This document shows, piece after piece, positions 1-9,720 of a DNA stretch of 64,000 nucleotides. Position 1 is the stretch's first letter. Each line of letters opens with the position of its first letter. The stretch comes from Nocardia mangyaensis (GTDB lineage: Bacteria; Actinomycetota; Actinomycetes; Mycobacteriales; Mycobacteriaceae): assembly GCF_001886715.1 (NCBI RefSeq), contig NZ_CP018082.1, forward strand, positions 4,030,001 to 4,094,000, in the 5' to 3' direction. A program made the translations under genes and the position numbers. The notes under the pieces are model-generated. The model ran no database searches and was not told the DNA's origin. It saw only the letters and a program-made list of their open reading frames with translations.

Positions 1-2
1 AC

Positions 3-413
3 CGCACCCTCGACCAACTCTCCGGCGGCCAGCGCCAGCGCGCCTGGATCTCGATGGCGCTGGCCCAGGGCACCGACATCCTGCTGCTCGACGAGCCGAC
101 CACCTACCTCGATCTCGCGCATTCGCTCGAGGTCCTCGATCTGGTCGACCGGCTGCACGCCGACTACGGGCGCACCGTGGTGATGGTGCTGCACGATCTC
201 AACCTGGCCATCCGCTACAGCGACGAGCTGATCGTGATGTCGGAGGGCCGAATCATCGCTCGGGGCAGGCCCGCCCAGGTCGTCACCGCCGACCTGCTGC
301 GCGAGGTGTTCGGGCTCGACGCCACGGTGCTCACCGATCCGGTCTCGGGGCGGCCGATGATCGTCCCGATCGGCACCCGACACGTGCACGGCGCGGACGG
401 GTATGACGAATGA
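3..413 (+). CDS. Iron-siderophore type ABC transporter ATP-binding protein (C-terminal part)
   Basis: This is the last 136 residues of an ABC ATPase that begins upstream of the window. It opens with the ABC signature [10 protein letters not shown], followed by Walker [13 protein letters not shown] and the H-loop in MVLHDLNLA. That spacing and the DEPTTYLD wording are typical of the FepC/FecE group, which powers uptake of ferric siderophores or heme through a membrane permease and a binding lipoprotein. Those partners are not in the window, so the substrate is inferred from family only. The gene ends 71 bp before the blaI-like gene, which seems to have its own operator. Confidence 0.9.
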   Translation, partial: RTLDQLSGGQRQRAWISMALAQGTDILLLDEPTTYLDLAHSLEVLDLVDRLHADYGRTVVMVLHDLNLAIRYSDELIVMSEGRIIARGRPAQVVTADLLREVFGLDATVLTDPVSGRPMIVPIGTRHVHGADGYDE

Positions 414-433
414 CACACCAGCAAACACCCCGT

Positions 434-450
434 TACGACAATCTGTAGTA
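434..450. promoter_or_regulatory. Candidate BlaI operator
   Basis: TACGACA-ATC-TGTAGTA is a near-perfect inverted repeat (6 of 7 positions in each arm) resembling the TACA/TGTA dyads bound by BlaI/MecI/CopY repressors. It lies 35 bp before the blaI-like start. A second half-site, TTGTCGT, sits at 458-464. The position suggests autorepression of the blaI-M56 pair. Inferred from symmetry and context. Confidence 0.55.
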
Positions 451-484
451 CGCATCTTTGTCGTTGAGTCCGTAAAATCAGGGA

Positions 485-865
485 ATGGCAGGACTCGGCG
501 AACTCGAAAAAGCGGTCATGGACCAGTTGTGGTCGACCGACGAACCGCAGACGGTGCGGCAGGTCCACGAAGCATTGGCCACGCGGCGCGAGCTCGCGTA
601 CACGACGGTGATGACGGTGCTGCAGCGGCTGGCGAAGAAGAATCTGGTGGTGCAACGACGCGACGATCGCGCGCATCGATACGCACCGGTGCACACCCGC
701 GACGAACTCGTCGCGAGCCTGATGTTCGACGCGTTGCAGCAGGCCGACGCGGCGGGCAGCAGGACGGCGGCCCTGGTTCATTTCGTCGAACAGGTCGGCA
801 AGGACGAAGCCGATGCCCTGCGGGAGGCGCTGGCCAAACTCGAAGCCGACGAGCAGAACAGTTAG
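485..865 (+). CDS. BlaI/MecI/CopY-family transcriptional repressor
   Basis: A 126-residue winged-helix repressor. The N-terminus (LGELEKAVMDQLW) and the recognition region (LAYTTVMTVLQRLAKKNLV) are characteristic of BlaI/MecI. The C-terminal helices form the dimerisation part, which in the family is cleaved or displaced when the sensor protease signals. The partner M56 protease follows at 929, the standard two-gene arrangement. A matching dyad sits just upstream at 434-450. In mycobacteria such regulators control beta-lactamase and respiratory genes; no beta-lactamase is present here, so the regulon is unknown. The ATG at 485 has only a weak ribosome-binding sequence. Confidence 0.92.
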   Translation: MAGLGELEKAVMDQLWSTDEPQTVRQVHEALATRRELAYTTVMTVLQRLAKKNLVVQRRDDRAHRYAPVHTRDELVASLMFDALQQADAAGSRTAALVHFVEQVGKDEADALREALAKLEADEQNS

Positions 866-928
866 ACTCCTGGCGGCTCTCACAACGACGTGAGGGCCCC
901 CGGTCCCACAACGCAGTGAGCAGAGTCG

Positions 929-1867
929 ATGAACGCAACCGCGGCAGTCTTCGCAGCACTCGCCTTGCTTCTCGCCGGGCCGGTACCCGCACTGCTCAGC
1001 CGGGCGAAATGGGTGCATCGCGTCCCGCGGGCCGCCCTCGTGCTCTGGCAGGCGATCGCGCTCGCCGCCGTGCTCAGCGCCTTCGGATCCGGTCTCGCCA
1101 TCGCCAGCCTGCTGCTGGTTCCCGGCCCCGACGGTAGGCCGACCACCTCACCCACCCGCGAGATCGACGCGCTCGGGCTGCCGCTGTGGACGCTGTACGT
1201 CCTGGTCTTCGCGTTGACGCTGATGGTCGGCGCGCGCCTGATGTTCTCGATCGTGCGGGTCGGCATCCACACCCGGCGCCGCCGCTCCCGCCATCGCATG
1301 CTCGTCGATCTGCTCGATCAGAGCGGGCCGGTGCGCCGCGCGGCCGACATCCGGGTGCTGGCCGCCACCGAGCCCATCGCCTACTGCCTGCCCGGTCTTC
1401 GCCAGCGCGTCGTGCTCAGTGAAGGCACCCTGACCAACCTCGAAGAGGCCGAGGTCACCGCCATCGTCAGCCACGAACGCTCCCACCTGCGCGCCCGGCA
1501 CGATCTCGTGCTCGAGGCGTTCACCGCCGTGCACGAGGCCTTTCCGCGCGTGGTGCGCAGTCAGGCCGCGCTCGGCTCGGTGAAACTGCTCATCGAACTG
1601 CTCGCCGACGACTCCGCGGTGAAGGTGACCGGCCCGAAGCCGCTGGCCCGCGCGCTGGTCGCCTGCGCGAAGTCGACCGCACCACAGGGCGCGCTCGCCG
1701 CGGGCGGACCGAGCACGCTGATCCGGATCCAGCGGTTGGCGGGCACCACCGGCGACGTGAGAGTCGCCACCGCCGCCTACCTCGGCTCGGTCGCGATTCT
1801 CGTCGTGCCGACGCTCGCGGTCGCGGTGCCGTGGCTGCAGGAGCTGCGGCGCCTGTTCCACGGTTGA
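929..1867 (+). CDS. M56-family membrane metalloprotease (BlaR1-like, without sensor domain)
   Basis: A 312-residue integral membrane zinc protease. The catalytic HExxH motif is HERSH at about residues 182-186. Hydrophobic segments lie at the N-terminus (about 4-20 and 32-60), near 88-108, and near the C-terminus (about 280-300). It lacks the penicillin-binding sensor domain of staphylococcal BlaR1, as is usual for short actinobacterial M56 proteins. It follows the BlaI-like repressor by 63 bp and probably inactivates it in response to an envelope signal. The family and pairing are clear; the signal is unknown. Confidence 0.88.
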   Translation: MNATAAVFAALALLLAGPVPALLSRAKWVHRVPRAALVLWQAIALAAVLSAFGSGLAIASLLLVPGPDGRPTTSPTREIDALGLPLWTLYVLVFALTLMVGARLMFSIVRVGIHTRRRRSRHRMLVDLLDQSGPVRRAADIRVLAATEPIAYCLPGLRQRVVLSEGTLTNLEEAEVTAIVSHERSHLRARHDLVLEAFTAVHEAFPRVVRSQAALGSVKLLIELLADDSAVKVTGPKPLARALVACAKSTAPQGALAAGGPSTLIRIQRLAGTTGDVRVATAAYLGSVAILVVPTLAVAVPWLQELRRLFHG

Positions 1868-2121
1868 CCTGGCGATCAGCCGGTTCCGCGGGCCCCCTCC
1901 CGGTCCCGCGTGGGGCGACCTCGCCGCACGACTCCCGTGCCACACCGATCCAGCCGTACCCAGACATCTGACCAGCTTGTTTACCCACTCGAGCGCAATC
2001 CCGCCTATCCTGGGAGATCGGTCCTTCCTGCTGGGCCGCACCCCGTCCACGCCGCGAGCGTCTTCGGGTAATCGGCGCCGGTGATCTTCCAGCGCGATTC
2101 GCAGCCCAACGAAAGGCCGTT

Positions 2122-3600
2122 TTGTCCAACTCTTCGCGTCCCGACCCGTCCTTCGCCGAACTCGGCCTGCCCGTCGCACTGGTGCAGACCCTGCGCAACG
2201 CCGGTATCGAGAAGCCCTTCCCCATCCAGGCCGCCACCATCGGCGACGCCCTCGCCGGGCGTGACGTGCTCGGCCGCGGTCCGACCGGCTCCGGCAAAAC
2301 CCTGGCCTTCGGCCTGCCGATGCTGGCCCGCCTGGCCGGTTCCCCGTCCAAGCCCGGCCGTCCGCGCGGCCTGGTGCTCGTGCCGACCCGGGAACTGGCC
2401 TCCCAGATCGAGCGCTCGCTCGACGAGGCCGCGCTCGCGGTGGGCCTGCGCGTGGCCTCCGTGGTGGGTGGCGCGCCGATCAAGCGCCAGGCCGACCGGC
2501 TCGCGCGCGGCGTCGACCTGCTCATCGCCACCCCCGGCCGGCTCGATGACCTGATCAAGCAGCGGTCCGCCGACCTGTCGGAGGTGTCGATCGTCGCCCT
2601 CGACGAGGCCGATCACATGGCCGACATGGGCTTCCTGCCCCAGGTCACCCGCCTGCTCGACCGGACCCCGAAGAACGGCCAGCGCCTGCTGTTCTCGGCC
2701 ACCCTCGACGGTGACGTCGACAAGCTGGTCAAGCGCTACATGCACGACCCGGTGACCCACTCCACCGCGCCCGCCGAAGCCTCGGTGTCCACCATGTCGC
2801 ACCACCTGCTCTACGTGCGCGACAAGAACGTCAAGCGCACCGTCGCGACCGAGATCGCCGCGCGCGACGGTCTGACCATCATGTTCGTGCGCACCAAGCA
2901 CGGCGCCGACCGCCTGGCCAAGCAGCTGCGCGGCGCGGGTGTCGACGCGGGCTCGCTGCACGGCGGCAAGGCGCAGAACAACCGCACCCGCACGCTGGCG
3001 GCCTTCGCCGACGGGTCGGTGCCCGTGCTGGTCACCACCGATGTCGCCGCGCGCGGCATCCACATCGACGGTGTCTCGCTGGTCGTGCACTTCGACCCGC
3101 CCGCCGAGCACAAGGCCTACCTGCACCGGGCAGGCCGGACCGCGCGCGCCGGTGAGGACGGTGTCGTGGTCACCCTCGTCACCGACGAGGAGCGCAAGGA
3201 GGTCGCCGCGATGACCCGCAAGGCGGGCGTGCGGACCGACGGCGTCGACGTGCGACCGGGCGACCGCAAGCTGGTGGAGATCACCGGCGCCCGCAAGCCC
3301 AGCGGCATCGCGCTGGCCGCACCGGCCGCGCCCGCTCAGCCTGTTTCGACCCGGACCTCGGCCGGTGGCGGCACCCGCTCGCGGCGGCCCAGGTCCGGCG
3401 GTGCGGCGTCCTCGGAGGCCGCGACCGGTCACAGCCGGGGCGGCGCACCGCGTCGGGAACGCCCGGCAGGCGAGTCGCGCACCCGCAAGCCCGCGGGCAC
3501 CGGCGGACACGCCCGTAGTGGCGACACGCCGACGAATTCGCGGCGTCGTGCCGCGCGTCCGGCCGCTCCGGCAGCCCGGCGCAACCGCTCGGCTAACTGA
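2122..3600 (+). CDS. DEAD-box RNA helicase
   Basis: A 492-residue ATP-dependent RNA helicase. The motifs run in order: Q-motif (FPIQAATIGDALAGRDVL), motif I GPTGSGKT, PTREL, TPGRL, DEAD in IVALDEADHMADMG, SAT, and in the second RecA domain TDVAARGIH and HRAGRTARAG. The final 110 or so residues are a low-complexity Arg/Gly/Ser/Ala tail, common in actinobacterial RhlE-like helicases and likely to bind RNA. The start is TTG at 2122, chosen because GAAAGG precedes it by about 6 bases and the protein reads SNSSRPDPSFAELGLP from there. It stands alone, followed by a strong terminator. Confidence 0.93.
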   Translation: MSNSSRPDPSFAELGLPVALVQTLRNAGIEKPFPIQAATIGDALAGRDVLGRGPTGSGKTLAFGLPMLARLAGSPSKPGRPRGLVLVPTRELASQIERSLDEAALAVGLRVASVVGGAPIKRQADRLARGVDLLIATPGRLDDLIKQRSADLSEVSIVALDEADHMADMGFLPQVTRLLDRTPKNGQRLLFSATLDGDVDKLVKRYMHDPVTHSTAPAEASVSTMSHHLLYVRDKNVKRTVATEIAARDGLTIMFVRTKHGADRLAKQLRGAGVDAGSLHGGKAQNNRTRTLAAFADGSVPVLVTTDVAARGIHIDGVSLVVHFDPPAEHKAYLHRAGRTARAGEDGVVVTLVTDEERKEVAAMTRKAGVRTDGVDVRPGDRKLVEITGARKPSGIALAAPAAPAQPVSTRTSAGGGTRSRRPRSGGAASSEAATGHSRGGAPRRERPAGESRTRKPAGTGGHARSGDTPTNSRRRAARPAAPAARRNRSAN

Positions 3601-3615
3601 GTCGTCAACCAATCA

Positions 3616-3651
3616 CCGCGTGGCCGAACCGATTACGGTTCGGCCACGCGG
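3616..3651 (+). terminator. Stem-loop terminator after the DEAD-box gene
   Basis: A perfect 15-bp stem (3616-3630 with 3637-3651) closes a GATTAC loop, 15 bp after the helicase stop codon. Only a short T-containing tail (GCGTTTC) follows, which is typical of high-GC actinobacterial terminators. Confidence 0.8.
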
Positions 3652-3766
3652 CGTTTCACCACGGCCATCATCTCGACACCACCGGCTGGCCGGCGGCTGA
3701 TCGGCTCGTCCTGTTGCCCGGTGTGGGTTTCCCGGCTCGGCGCGATCCGGCTGAGACACTGGCTCG

Positions 3767-4639
3767 GTGGCCAACCATCCGATAGCCGCCATCGTGTGCG
3801 CGCTGATCGCGTCGCTGCTGTTCGCGGTGGCGGCGGTCGCGCAGCAGCGGGCCGCCGCGGCGGTACCGGCGGGCACCGCGCTGATGGGGACGCTGCTGCG
3901 GAACCCGCGGTGGTGGGCCGGGATCGGTGGGGATGCCGGTGGCTACGCCATGCAGGTCGTCGCGCTGGCCTTCGGCGCGGTGTTGGTGGTACAGCCGATT
4001 CTGGTGAGTGCGCTGGTGTTCGCCCTGCCGCTGTCGGCATGGCTCAACGGTCAGCGGATCAGTGCGCGCGCGGCGACGGCGGCGTTGATCCTGTGCGCCG
4101 CGCTGGCACTGTTCCTGATCGTGGGCAACCCGACCGTGGGCGAGGACACCGCACCCTTTCGGGAGTGGCTGGCGCCCTTGGCGATCCTGCTCGGCGTCGT
4201 CGCCGTCGCGACGCTCGTCGGCCTGCTGATCACCGATCGCTCTGGCCGGGCGCTCGCGCTCGGCCTCGCCGGGGGCGCGCTGTTCGGACTCGCCGCCGCG
4301 CTCACCGACCGGGTGGTGGCCCTGTTCGGCGACGGCCTCGGCGCGGTACTGGGCGGCTGGCAGACCTGGGCGCTGGTGGCGGCTGGTTTGCTCGGGCTGT
4401 ACCTGCAGCAACGGGTCTTCCAGGTCGGGCCACTGTCGGCGTCGCTGCCCGCCGCGACGATCGCCGAACCACTGGCCGCCGCCTTCCTCGGGCTGACCGC
4501 GCTCGGCGAGCATGTGCGCACCGACGGGGCGGGCCTGCTCGTCGTGGTGGTCTGCGTGATGGTGATGTGTGTGGCGACCGTGGCACTGTGCCGGACCAGC
4601 GCCGTCGCGCGGACCGGGGCCGACGAGCAGGTGCGCTGA
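3767..4639 (+). CDS. DMT-superfamily (EamA-like) membrane transporter
   Basis: A 290-residue polytopic membrane protein with about nine or ten hydrophobic helices spread over its length and almost no soluble domain. The PILVSALVFALPLSAWLNG stretch and the repeated two-half layout fit the drug/metabolite transporter superfamily. The GTG at 3767 gives an N-terminus that enters the first helix at once (ANHPIAAIVCALIASLL). It ends 42 bp before guaB1, so the two may be cotranscribed. The substrate cannot be predicted. Confidence 0.8.
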   Translation: MANHPIAAIVCALIASLLFAVAAVAQQRAAAAVPAGTALMGTLLRNPRWWAGIGGDAGGYAMQVVALAFGAVLVVQPILVSALVFALPLSAWLNGQRISARAATAALILCAALALFLIVGNPTVGEDTAPFREWLAPLAILLGVVAVATLVGLLITDRSGRALALGLAGGALFGLAAALTDRVVALFGDGLGAVLGGWQTWALVAAGLLGLYLQQRVFQVGPLSASLPAATIAEPLAAAFLGLTALGEHVRTDGAGLLVVVVCVMVMCVATVALCRTSAVARTGADEQVR

Positions 4640-6118
<1,479 letters not shown>

Positions 6119-6181
6119 TCGTCGCGAGCCGGTTCCGTGGCCCACGCCAGGAACCGGCACCGCGCCCCTGACGCATCATCG

Positions 6182-6320
6182 GTGGGGACCTATTACTATG
6201 GGACTGCCGATCTCGGCATGTGCTTTCTTCCCCACTCGAAAGGATCCAGTTGTCACCCGCGTCCAAGGGCGCCACACAGGAGGGCTCCTCTACGGAGCCG
6301 GGTGACAAACCCGGCGTCCT
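6182..6320 (+). promoter_or_regulatory. Structured 5' leader upstream of the CNNM/CorC pair (candidate riboregulator)
   Basis: This 250-base intergenic stretch holds several exact complementary segments. GTGGGGA at 6182-6188 pairs with 6229-6235 around a small TGCCG/CGGCA hairpin (6205-6218). TTGTCACCC at 6250-6258 pairs with 6300-6308, enclosing a GGCTCC/GGAGCC hairpin (6283-6299). GCCGGGT at 6297-6303 pairs with 6309-6315 and would exclude both of the previous two pairings. Mutually exclusive folds are a hallmark of riboswitches and attenuators. The segment AGGAGGGCTCCTCTACGGA resembles part of the magnesium M-box, but the rest of that consensus was not found. Confidence 0.45.
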
Positions 6321-6371
6321 CCTTTCCCCAGCGTCCGTTCCCTCCCCTGATTTCCCTGCGGCATCTCCCGG

Positions 6372-7739
6372 GTGGTGCTGAGGATGTCCATCGTGCTGAC
6401 CGTGCTCAGCCTGCTCGGGTTCATCGCCCTCACCCTCGGCACCGCGCTTTTCGTCGCCGCCGAGTTCTCCCTCACCGCACTGGAACGCAGCACCGTCGAG
6501 GCCGCGGCCCGCGACGGTGACACTCGGTCCCGACTGGTCCGGCAGGCCCACCGCACCCTGTCGTTCCAGCTCTCCGGCGCCCAGCTCGGCATCACCATCA
6601 CCACCCTGATCACCGGCTTCATCGCCGAACCCGTGCTGGCCAGGTTCCTGCGTCCGATGCTGGGCGGCATCGGGTTGAGCGAGGGTGCCACCCACGGCAT
6701 CGCGCTCGCACTCGCCCTCATCATCGCCACCTCGCTGTCGATGATCTACGGCGAACTGGTACCCAAGAACATCGCCATCGCCAGGCCGATGGGCACCGCC
6801 CGGCTCACCGCGGGCCCGATGGTCGGCTTCTCGACGCTGTTCAAGTGGCTGATCCACTTTCTCAACAGCTCCGCGAACTGGGGGGTCCGCCGCCTCGGCA
6901 TCGAACCCACCGAAGAACTGCGTTCGGCCCGCTCCCCCCAGGAGCTCGGGTCGCTGGTGCGCACCTCCGCCCAGCGCGGCGCCATGGACCAGCGCACCGC
7001 GCAGGTGGTGGGCCGCTCGCTGGAGTTCGGCGAGCGCAGTGCCGAGGACCTGATGACACCGCGGGTGAAGGTCGAAACGCTGCATCGCGACGACACCATC
7101 GCCGACCTCATCGCCGCCTCCGCGCGCACCGGTTACTCCCGATTCCCGGTGATCGACGGCGATCTCGACAACGCGCTCGGTGTCGTGCACATCAAGCAGG
7201 CGTTCATCCATCCGGCGCATCTGCGCAAACAGATTCCGTTGAGCAAGCTGGCCGTCGCGGTGCCGATCGTGCCCGCCAGCCTGGACGGTGACGAGGTGAT
7301 GGAACGCGTGCGCGCCGACGGCATGCAGGTGGCGTTGGTCGTCGACGAGTACGGCGGCACCGCGGGCATGGTGACCATGGAGGACCTGATCGAGGAGATC
7401 CTCGGTGACGTGCGCGACGAACACGACGAGGAGGAACGCGAAGTGCGCCGGGTCTCCGACGGCTGGGACTGCTCCGGTTTGCTGCGTATCGACGAGATCT
7501 CCCGCGCGACCGGCTACGACGCACCCGAGGGCGAGTACGAAACCCTCGGTGGGCTCGTCCTCACCCAGCTGGGCCGGATTCCGGCCACCGGCGACGAGGC
7601 GATCCTGCCCGACTCACTCGGTTCCGGCGGTGGCTGGATCGCCCGGGTGGAACGGATGGACGGGCGGCGCATCGATCGGATCAGGTTGATCCCGGTCGAC
7701 GCGGCGCACCTGGCAGTACGGGAGCACGCACATGGGTGA
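6372..7739 (+). CDS. CNNM/CorC-like (DUF21-CBS) membrane protein, first of pair
   Basis: A 455-residue protein with the hemolysin-C/CorC architecture: an N-terminal DUF21 membrane domain (about 1-190, including YGELVPKNIA), two CBS motifs (about 200-320, starting at LMTPRVKVETL), and a C-terminal CorC/HlyC transporter-associated domain (about 350-435). It corresponds to Rv1842c by content and by position after guaB1. Relatives are linked to magnesium or cobalt efflux and to membrane homeostasis. The start is GTG 6372, GTG 6375 or ATG 6384; the ATG gives a cleaner N-terminus but has a poorly spaced Shine-Dalgarno. It overlaps the next gene by 8 bp. Confidence 0.88.
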   Translation: MVLRMSIVLTVLSLLGFIALTLGTALFVAAEFSLTALERSTVEAAARDGDTRSRLVRQAHRTLSFQLSGAQLGITITTLITGFIAEPVLARFLRPMLGGIGLSEGATHGIALALALIIATSLSMIYGELVPKNIAIARPMGTARLTAGPMVGFSTLFKWLIHFLNSSANWGVRRLGIEPTEELRSARSPQELGSLVRTSAQRGAMDQRTAQVVGRSLEFGERSAEDLMTPRVKVETLHRDDTIADLIAASARTGYSRFPVIDGDLDNALGVVHIKQAFIHPAHLRKQIPLSKLAVAVPIVPASLDGDEVMERVRADGMQVALVVDEYGGTAGMVTMEDLIEEILGDVRDEHDEEEREVRRVSDGWDCSGLLRIDEISRATGYDAPEGEYETLGGLVLTQLGRIPATGDEAILPDSLGSGGGWIARVERMDGRRIDRIRLIPVDAAHLAVREHAHG

Positions 7740-8796
7740 CCTGTTCGGAATCGTGCTGACGGTCGTGTTGCTCGCGGGCAACGCGTTCTTCGTCGGCGCC
7801 GAGTTCGCGTTGATCTCGGCCCGCCGCGACCGGCTCGAGGCGCTGGTCGCCCAGGGCAAGAAGAAGGCGCAGGCGGTGATCGAGGCGGGTGAGAACCTGT
7901 CGATGATGCTGGCCGCGGCTCAGCTCGGCATCACCATCTGCTCGATCCTGCTCGGCCGGGTCGGCGAGCCCGCGATCGCGCATCTGATCGAGCGCCCGTT
8001 CGAGCTGCTCGGCCTGCCCGATCAGCTGCTGCATCCGGTCGGCTTCACCCTGGCGCTGACGCTGGTGGTGATCCTGCACATCCTGCTCGGCGAGATGGTC
8101 CCCAAGAACATCGCGCTGGCCGGTCCGGAGCGGTGCGCGCTGCTGCTGGTGCCGATCCATCTGATGTGGCTACGCGTCGCGGGTCCGCTCATCGCGGTGT
8201 ACAACCTCGCGGCGAACATGACGCTGCGCATGTTGAAGATCGAGCCCAAGGACGAACTCGACGCGACGGTCTCCGCGGTGGAACTGGCCGAGATGATCGG
8301 TGAGTCCCGCTCCGAAGGGCTGCTCGACGAGGAGGAACACCGCAGGCTCACCCAGGCGCTCGGCACCTCCGAGCGGATCGTCGGCGATGTGATGGTGCCG
8401 TTGGCCCAGGCCCGGTCGGTGCCGTTGCGCGGCAACGGGACCACCCTCGGTGACATCGAGGCCGCCGTCGCCGAGACCGGGTTCTCCCGGTACCCGGTGC
8501 GGTCCACCGACGGGTCACTGGTCGGCTATCTGCACGTCAAGGATGTGCTCGACAAGGTGGCCGACGACACTGCCGGACCGGACACCGCGATCCCGCGCAC
8601 CGATATCCGGCCGCTGCCCACGGTGAGCACCGGAACCACGCTCTACGAGGCGCTGGCCCGGTTGCGCCGCACCAGCAGTCACCTGGGCCGGGTCGTGGAC
8701 GGTCGCGGCAACACCATCGGGGTGGTCGCGCTCGAGGACCTGGTCGAGGAGTTCGTCGGCACGGTTCGCGACGGAACGCACCGCCTGGCCGAATAG
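7732..8796 (+). CDS. CNNM/CorC-like (DUF21-CBS) membrane protein, second of pair
   Basis: A 354-residue paralogue of the preceding protein, equivalent to Rv1841c. It has the DUF21 membrane domain (about 1-180, with LLGEMVPKNIALAGPE) and two CBS motifs (about 205-325), but stops before the C-terminal CorC domain its neighbour has. The 8-bp overlap implies translational coupling, and the two probably act together. It ends just before a 16-bp terminator stem. Its role in divalent cation export is inferred from family. Confidence 0.88.
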   Translation: MGDLFGIVLTVVLLAGNAFFVGAEFALISARRDRLEALVAQGKKKAQAVIEAGENLSMMLAAAQLGITICSILLGRVGEPAIAHLIERPFELLGLPDQLLHPVGFTLALTLVVILHILLGEMVPKNIALAGPERCALLLVPIHLMWLRVAGPLIAVYNLAANMTLRMLKIEPKDELDATVSAVELAEMIGESRSEGLLDEEEHRRLTQALGTSERIVGDVMVPLAQARSVPLRGNGTTLGDIEAAVAETGFSRYPVRSTDGSLVGYLHVKDVLDKVADDTAGPDTAIPRTDIRPLPTVSTGTTLYEALARLRRTSSHLGRVVDGRGNTIGVVALEDLVEEFVGTVRDGTHRLAE

Positions 8797-8814
8797 GGTT
8801 CCGCGGCAACCGGT

Positions 8815-8857
8815 CTCACCACCGGCCGCCCCGCACTGCGAGGCGGCCGGTGGTGAG
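8815..8857 (+). terminator. Strong stem-loop terminator after the CNNM pair
   Basis: A perfect 16-bp stem (8815-8830 with 8842-8857) lies 18 bp after the stop codon. It insulates the guaB1-CNNM genes from the guanidine-riboswitch unit that follows. Confidence 0.85.
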
Positions 8858-8926
8858 GTCACCCACCATCGCTTGCCGCCGGGTATGCGCGGTGGGAGGC
8901 TGGAATCAGCGCCCGAGAACGGGCGA

Positions 8927-8966
8927 CCGGACGAGGGGTGCCGTACCCGGAGCGCGACAAGACGGC
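8927..8966 (+). promoter_or_regulatory. Guanidine-III (ykkC-III) riboswitch
   Basis: The stretch begins CCGGACGAGGGGTGCCGTAC, continues CCGG, and ends ACAAGACGGC. These blocks match, in order and spacing, the ykkC-III pseudoknot known from actinobacteria (CCGGACGAGG, GCCGTACCCGG, GACAAGACGGC). The class binds guanidinium and frees the ribosome-binding site. Here the final stem runs almost into the GGAGGG Shine-Dalgarno at 8971, and the controlled gene is a Gdx/SugE exporter, the standard partner. Confidence 0.88.
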
Positions 8967-8981
8967 CCGAGGAGGGCTGTC

Positions 8982-9296
8982 ATGTCGTGGATGTTGCTAG
9001 TCGTGTCCGGGTTGCTCGAAGCCGTGTGGGCCACCGCACTGGGCAAGTCCGAGGGTTTCACCCAGCTCACGCCGTCGGTGGTGTTCTTCACGGCGCTCGC
9101 GGCCAGCATGGCCGGGCTGGCCTTCGCGATGCGCGAGCTCCCCGTCGGCACCGCCTACGCGGTCTGGGTCGGCATCGGCGCGGTCCTGACGGTGGTCTAC
9201 GCCATGGCCACCGGTACCGAGCCCGTCGCACTGGCGAAGATCGTCTTCCTCACTCTGATCGTCACCGGCGTCGTCGGCCTGAAACTCGTCCACTGA
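8982..9296 (+). CDS. gdx: Gdx/SugE-type SMR guanidinium exporter
   Basis: A 104-residue four-helix small multidrug resistance protein. Glu13 within SGLLEAVWA is the essential proton/substrate-coupling residue. The wording GLLEAVWA and GTAYAVWVGIG marks the Gdx/SugE branch, which exports guanidinium, not the polyaromatic-cation EmrE branch. ATG 8982 is chosen because GGAGGG sits 6-7 bases before it; longer reading upstream would translate the riboswitch. Family, riboswitch and position agree on guanidine detoxification. SMR proteins of this branch usually act as homodimers, and no partner gene is present. Confidence 0.92.
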   Translation: MSWMLLVVSGLLEAVWATALGKSEGFTQLTPSVVFFTALAASMAGLAFAMRELPVGTAYAVWVGIGAVLTVVYAMATGTEPVALAKIVFLTLIVTGVVGLKLVH

Positions 9297-9304
9297 CCCG
9301 CACA

Positions 9305-9330
9305 GACGCCCCGACGCGCGTCGGGGCGTC
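9305..9330. terminator. Bidirectional stem-loop terminator
   Basis: A perfect 11-bp stem (9305-9315 with 9320-9330) lies between the convergent gdx gene and the secreted-protein gene. It ends 9 bp from the stop codon of each and can serve both. Confidence 0.8.
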
Positions 9331-9339
9331 CGCTCGCGG

Positions 9340-9720
9340 CTAGATCACCAGGCACGAACTTCCGGCGTTGATCCCGGTGCCGACGGTGAGGACGATCGTC
9401 TTGGCGTCCCCGTTCTGCGTGATCAGGAGGGTGTGCGTCCCCGGCGTCGCCGGAACCCAGCGCGCCGTGTGTGTCTTCGGGCTGGAGCTGCCCTCCGTCG
9501 CGGCGAACCAGACGCCGTTGTCATAGAAGTCCATCCCCGCACCGCTGTTCGCGGTCGCGGCGACCGTGTACGCACAGCCCGTCCCGAACCCATTGCTGAG
9601 CCCACCGCCCTCGATCACCACCCGAGCCCCGATCTCGGCCGACGCCTGCGGCGCGCCAACGACCAGCCCGGCAGCGGCCACCGCAATCGCGGCCGCGGCA
9701 AACTTCCGAACACTTCTCAT
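9340..9720 (-). CDS. Small secreted protein with Ig-like fold (unknown function)
   Basis: A 126-residue exported protein. The start at 9720 gives a classic signal peptide (MRSVRKFAAAAIAVAAAGLV, then GAPQASA and probable cleavage before EIGARV), and GAGGAG-like pairing bases sit about 9 bases upstream. The mature part of about 98 residues has two cysteines and beta-rich segments (VAATANSGAGMDFYDNG, THTLLITQNGD) that suggest an immunoglobulin-like or neocarzinostatin-like sandwich. Similar proteins are frequent in Nocardia. No enzyme motif is visible. The longer reading frame to 9888 is not supported. Confidence 0.72.
   Translation of the reverse strand: MRSVRKFAAAAIAVAAAGLVVGAPQASAEIGARVVIEGGGLSNGFGTGCAYTVAATANSGAGMDFYDNGVWFAATEGSSSPKTHTARWVPATPGTHTLLITQNGDAKTIVLTVGTGINAGSSCLVI

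Noticed and set aside
6240..6330. M-box (ykoK) magnesium riboswitch
   Set aside because: Only the AGG-GGCTCCT-CTACGGA block is similar. The conserved segments that should follow (GCTGCTGCCC and GGGTCAACAG-like) were not found, so it is kept as an unnamed structured leader.
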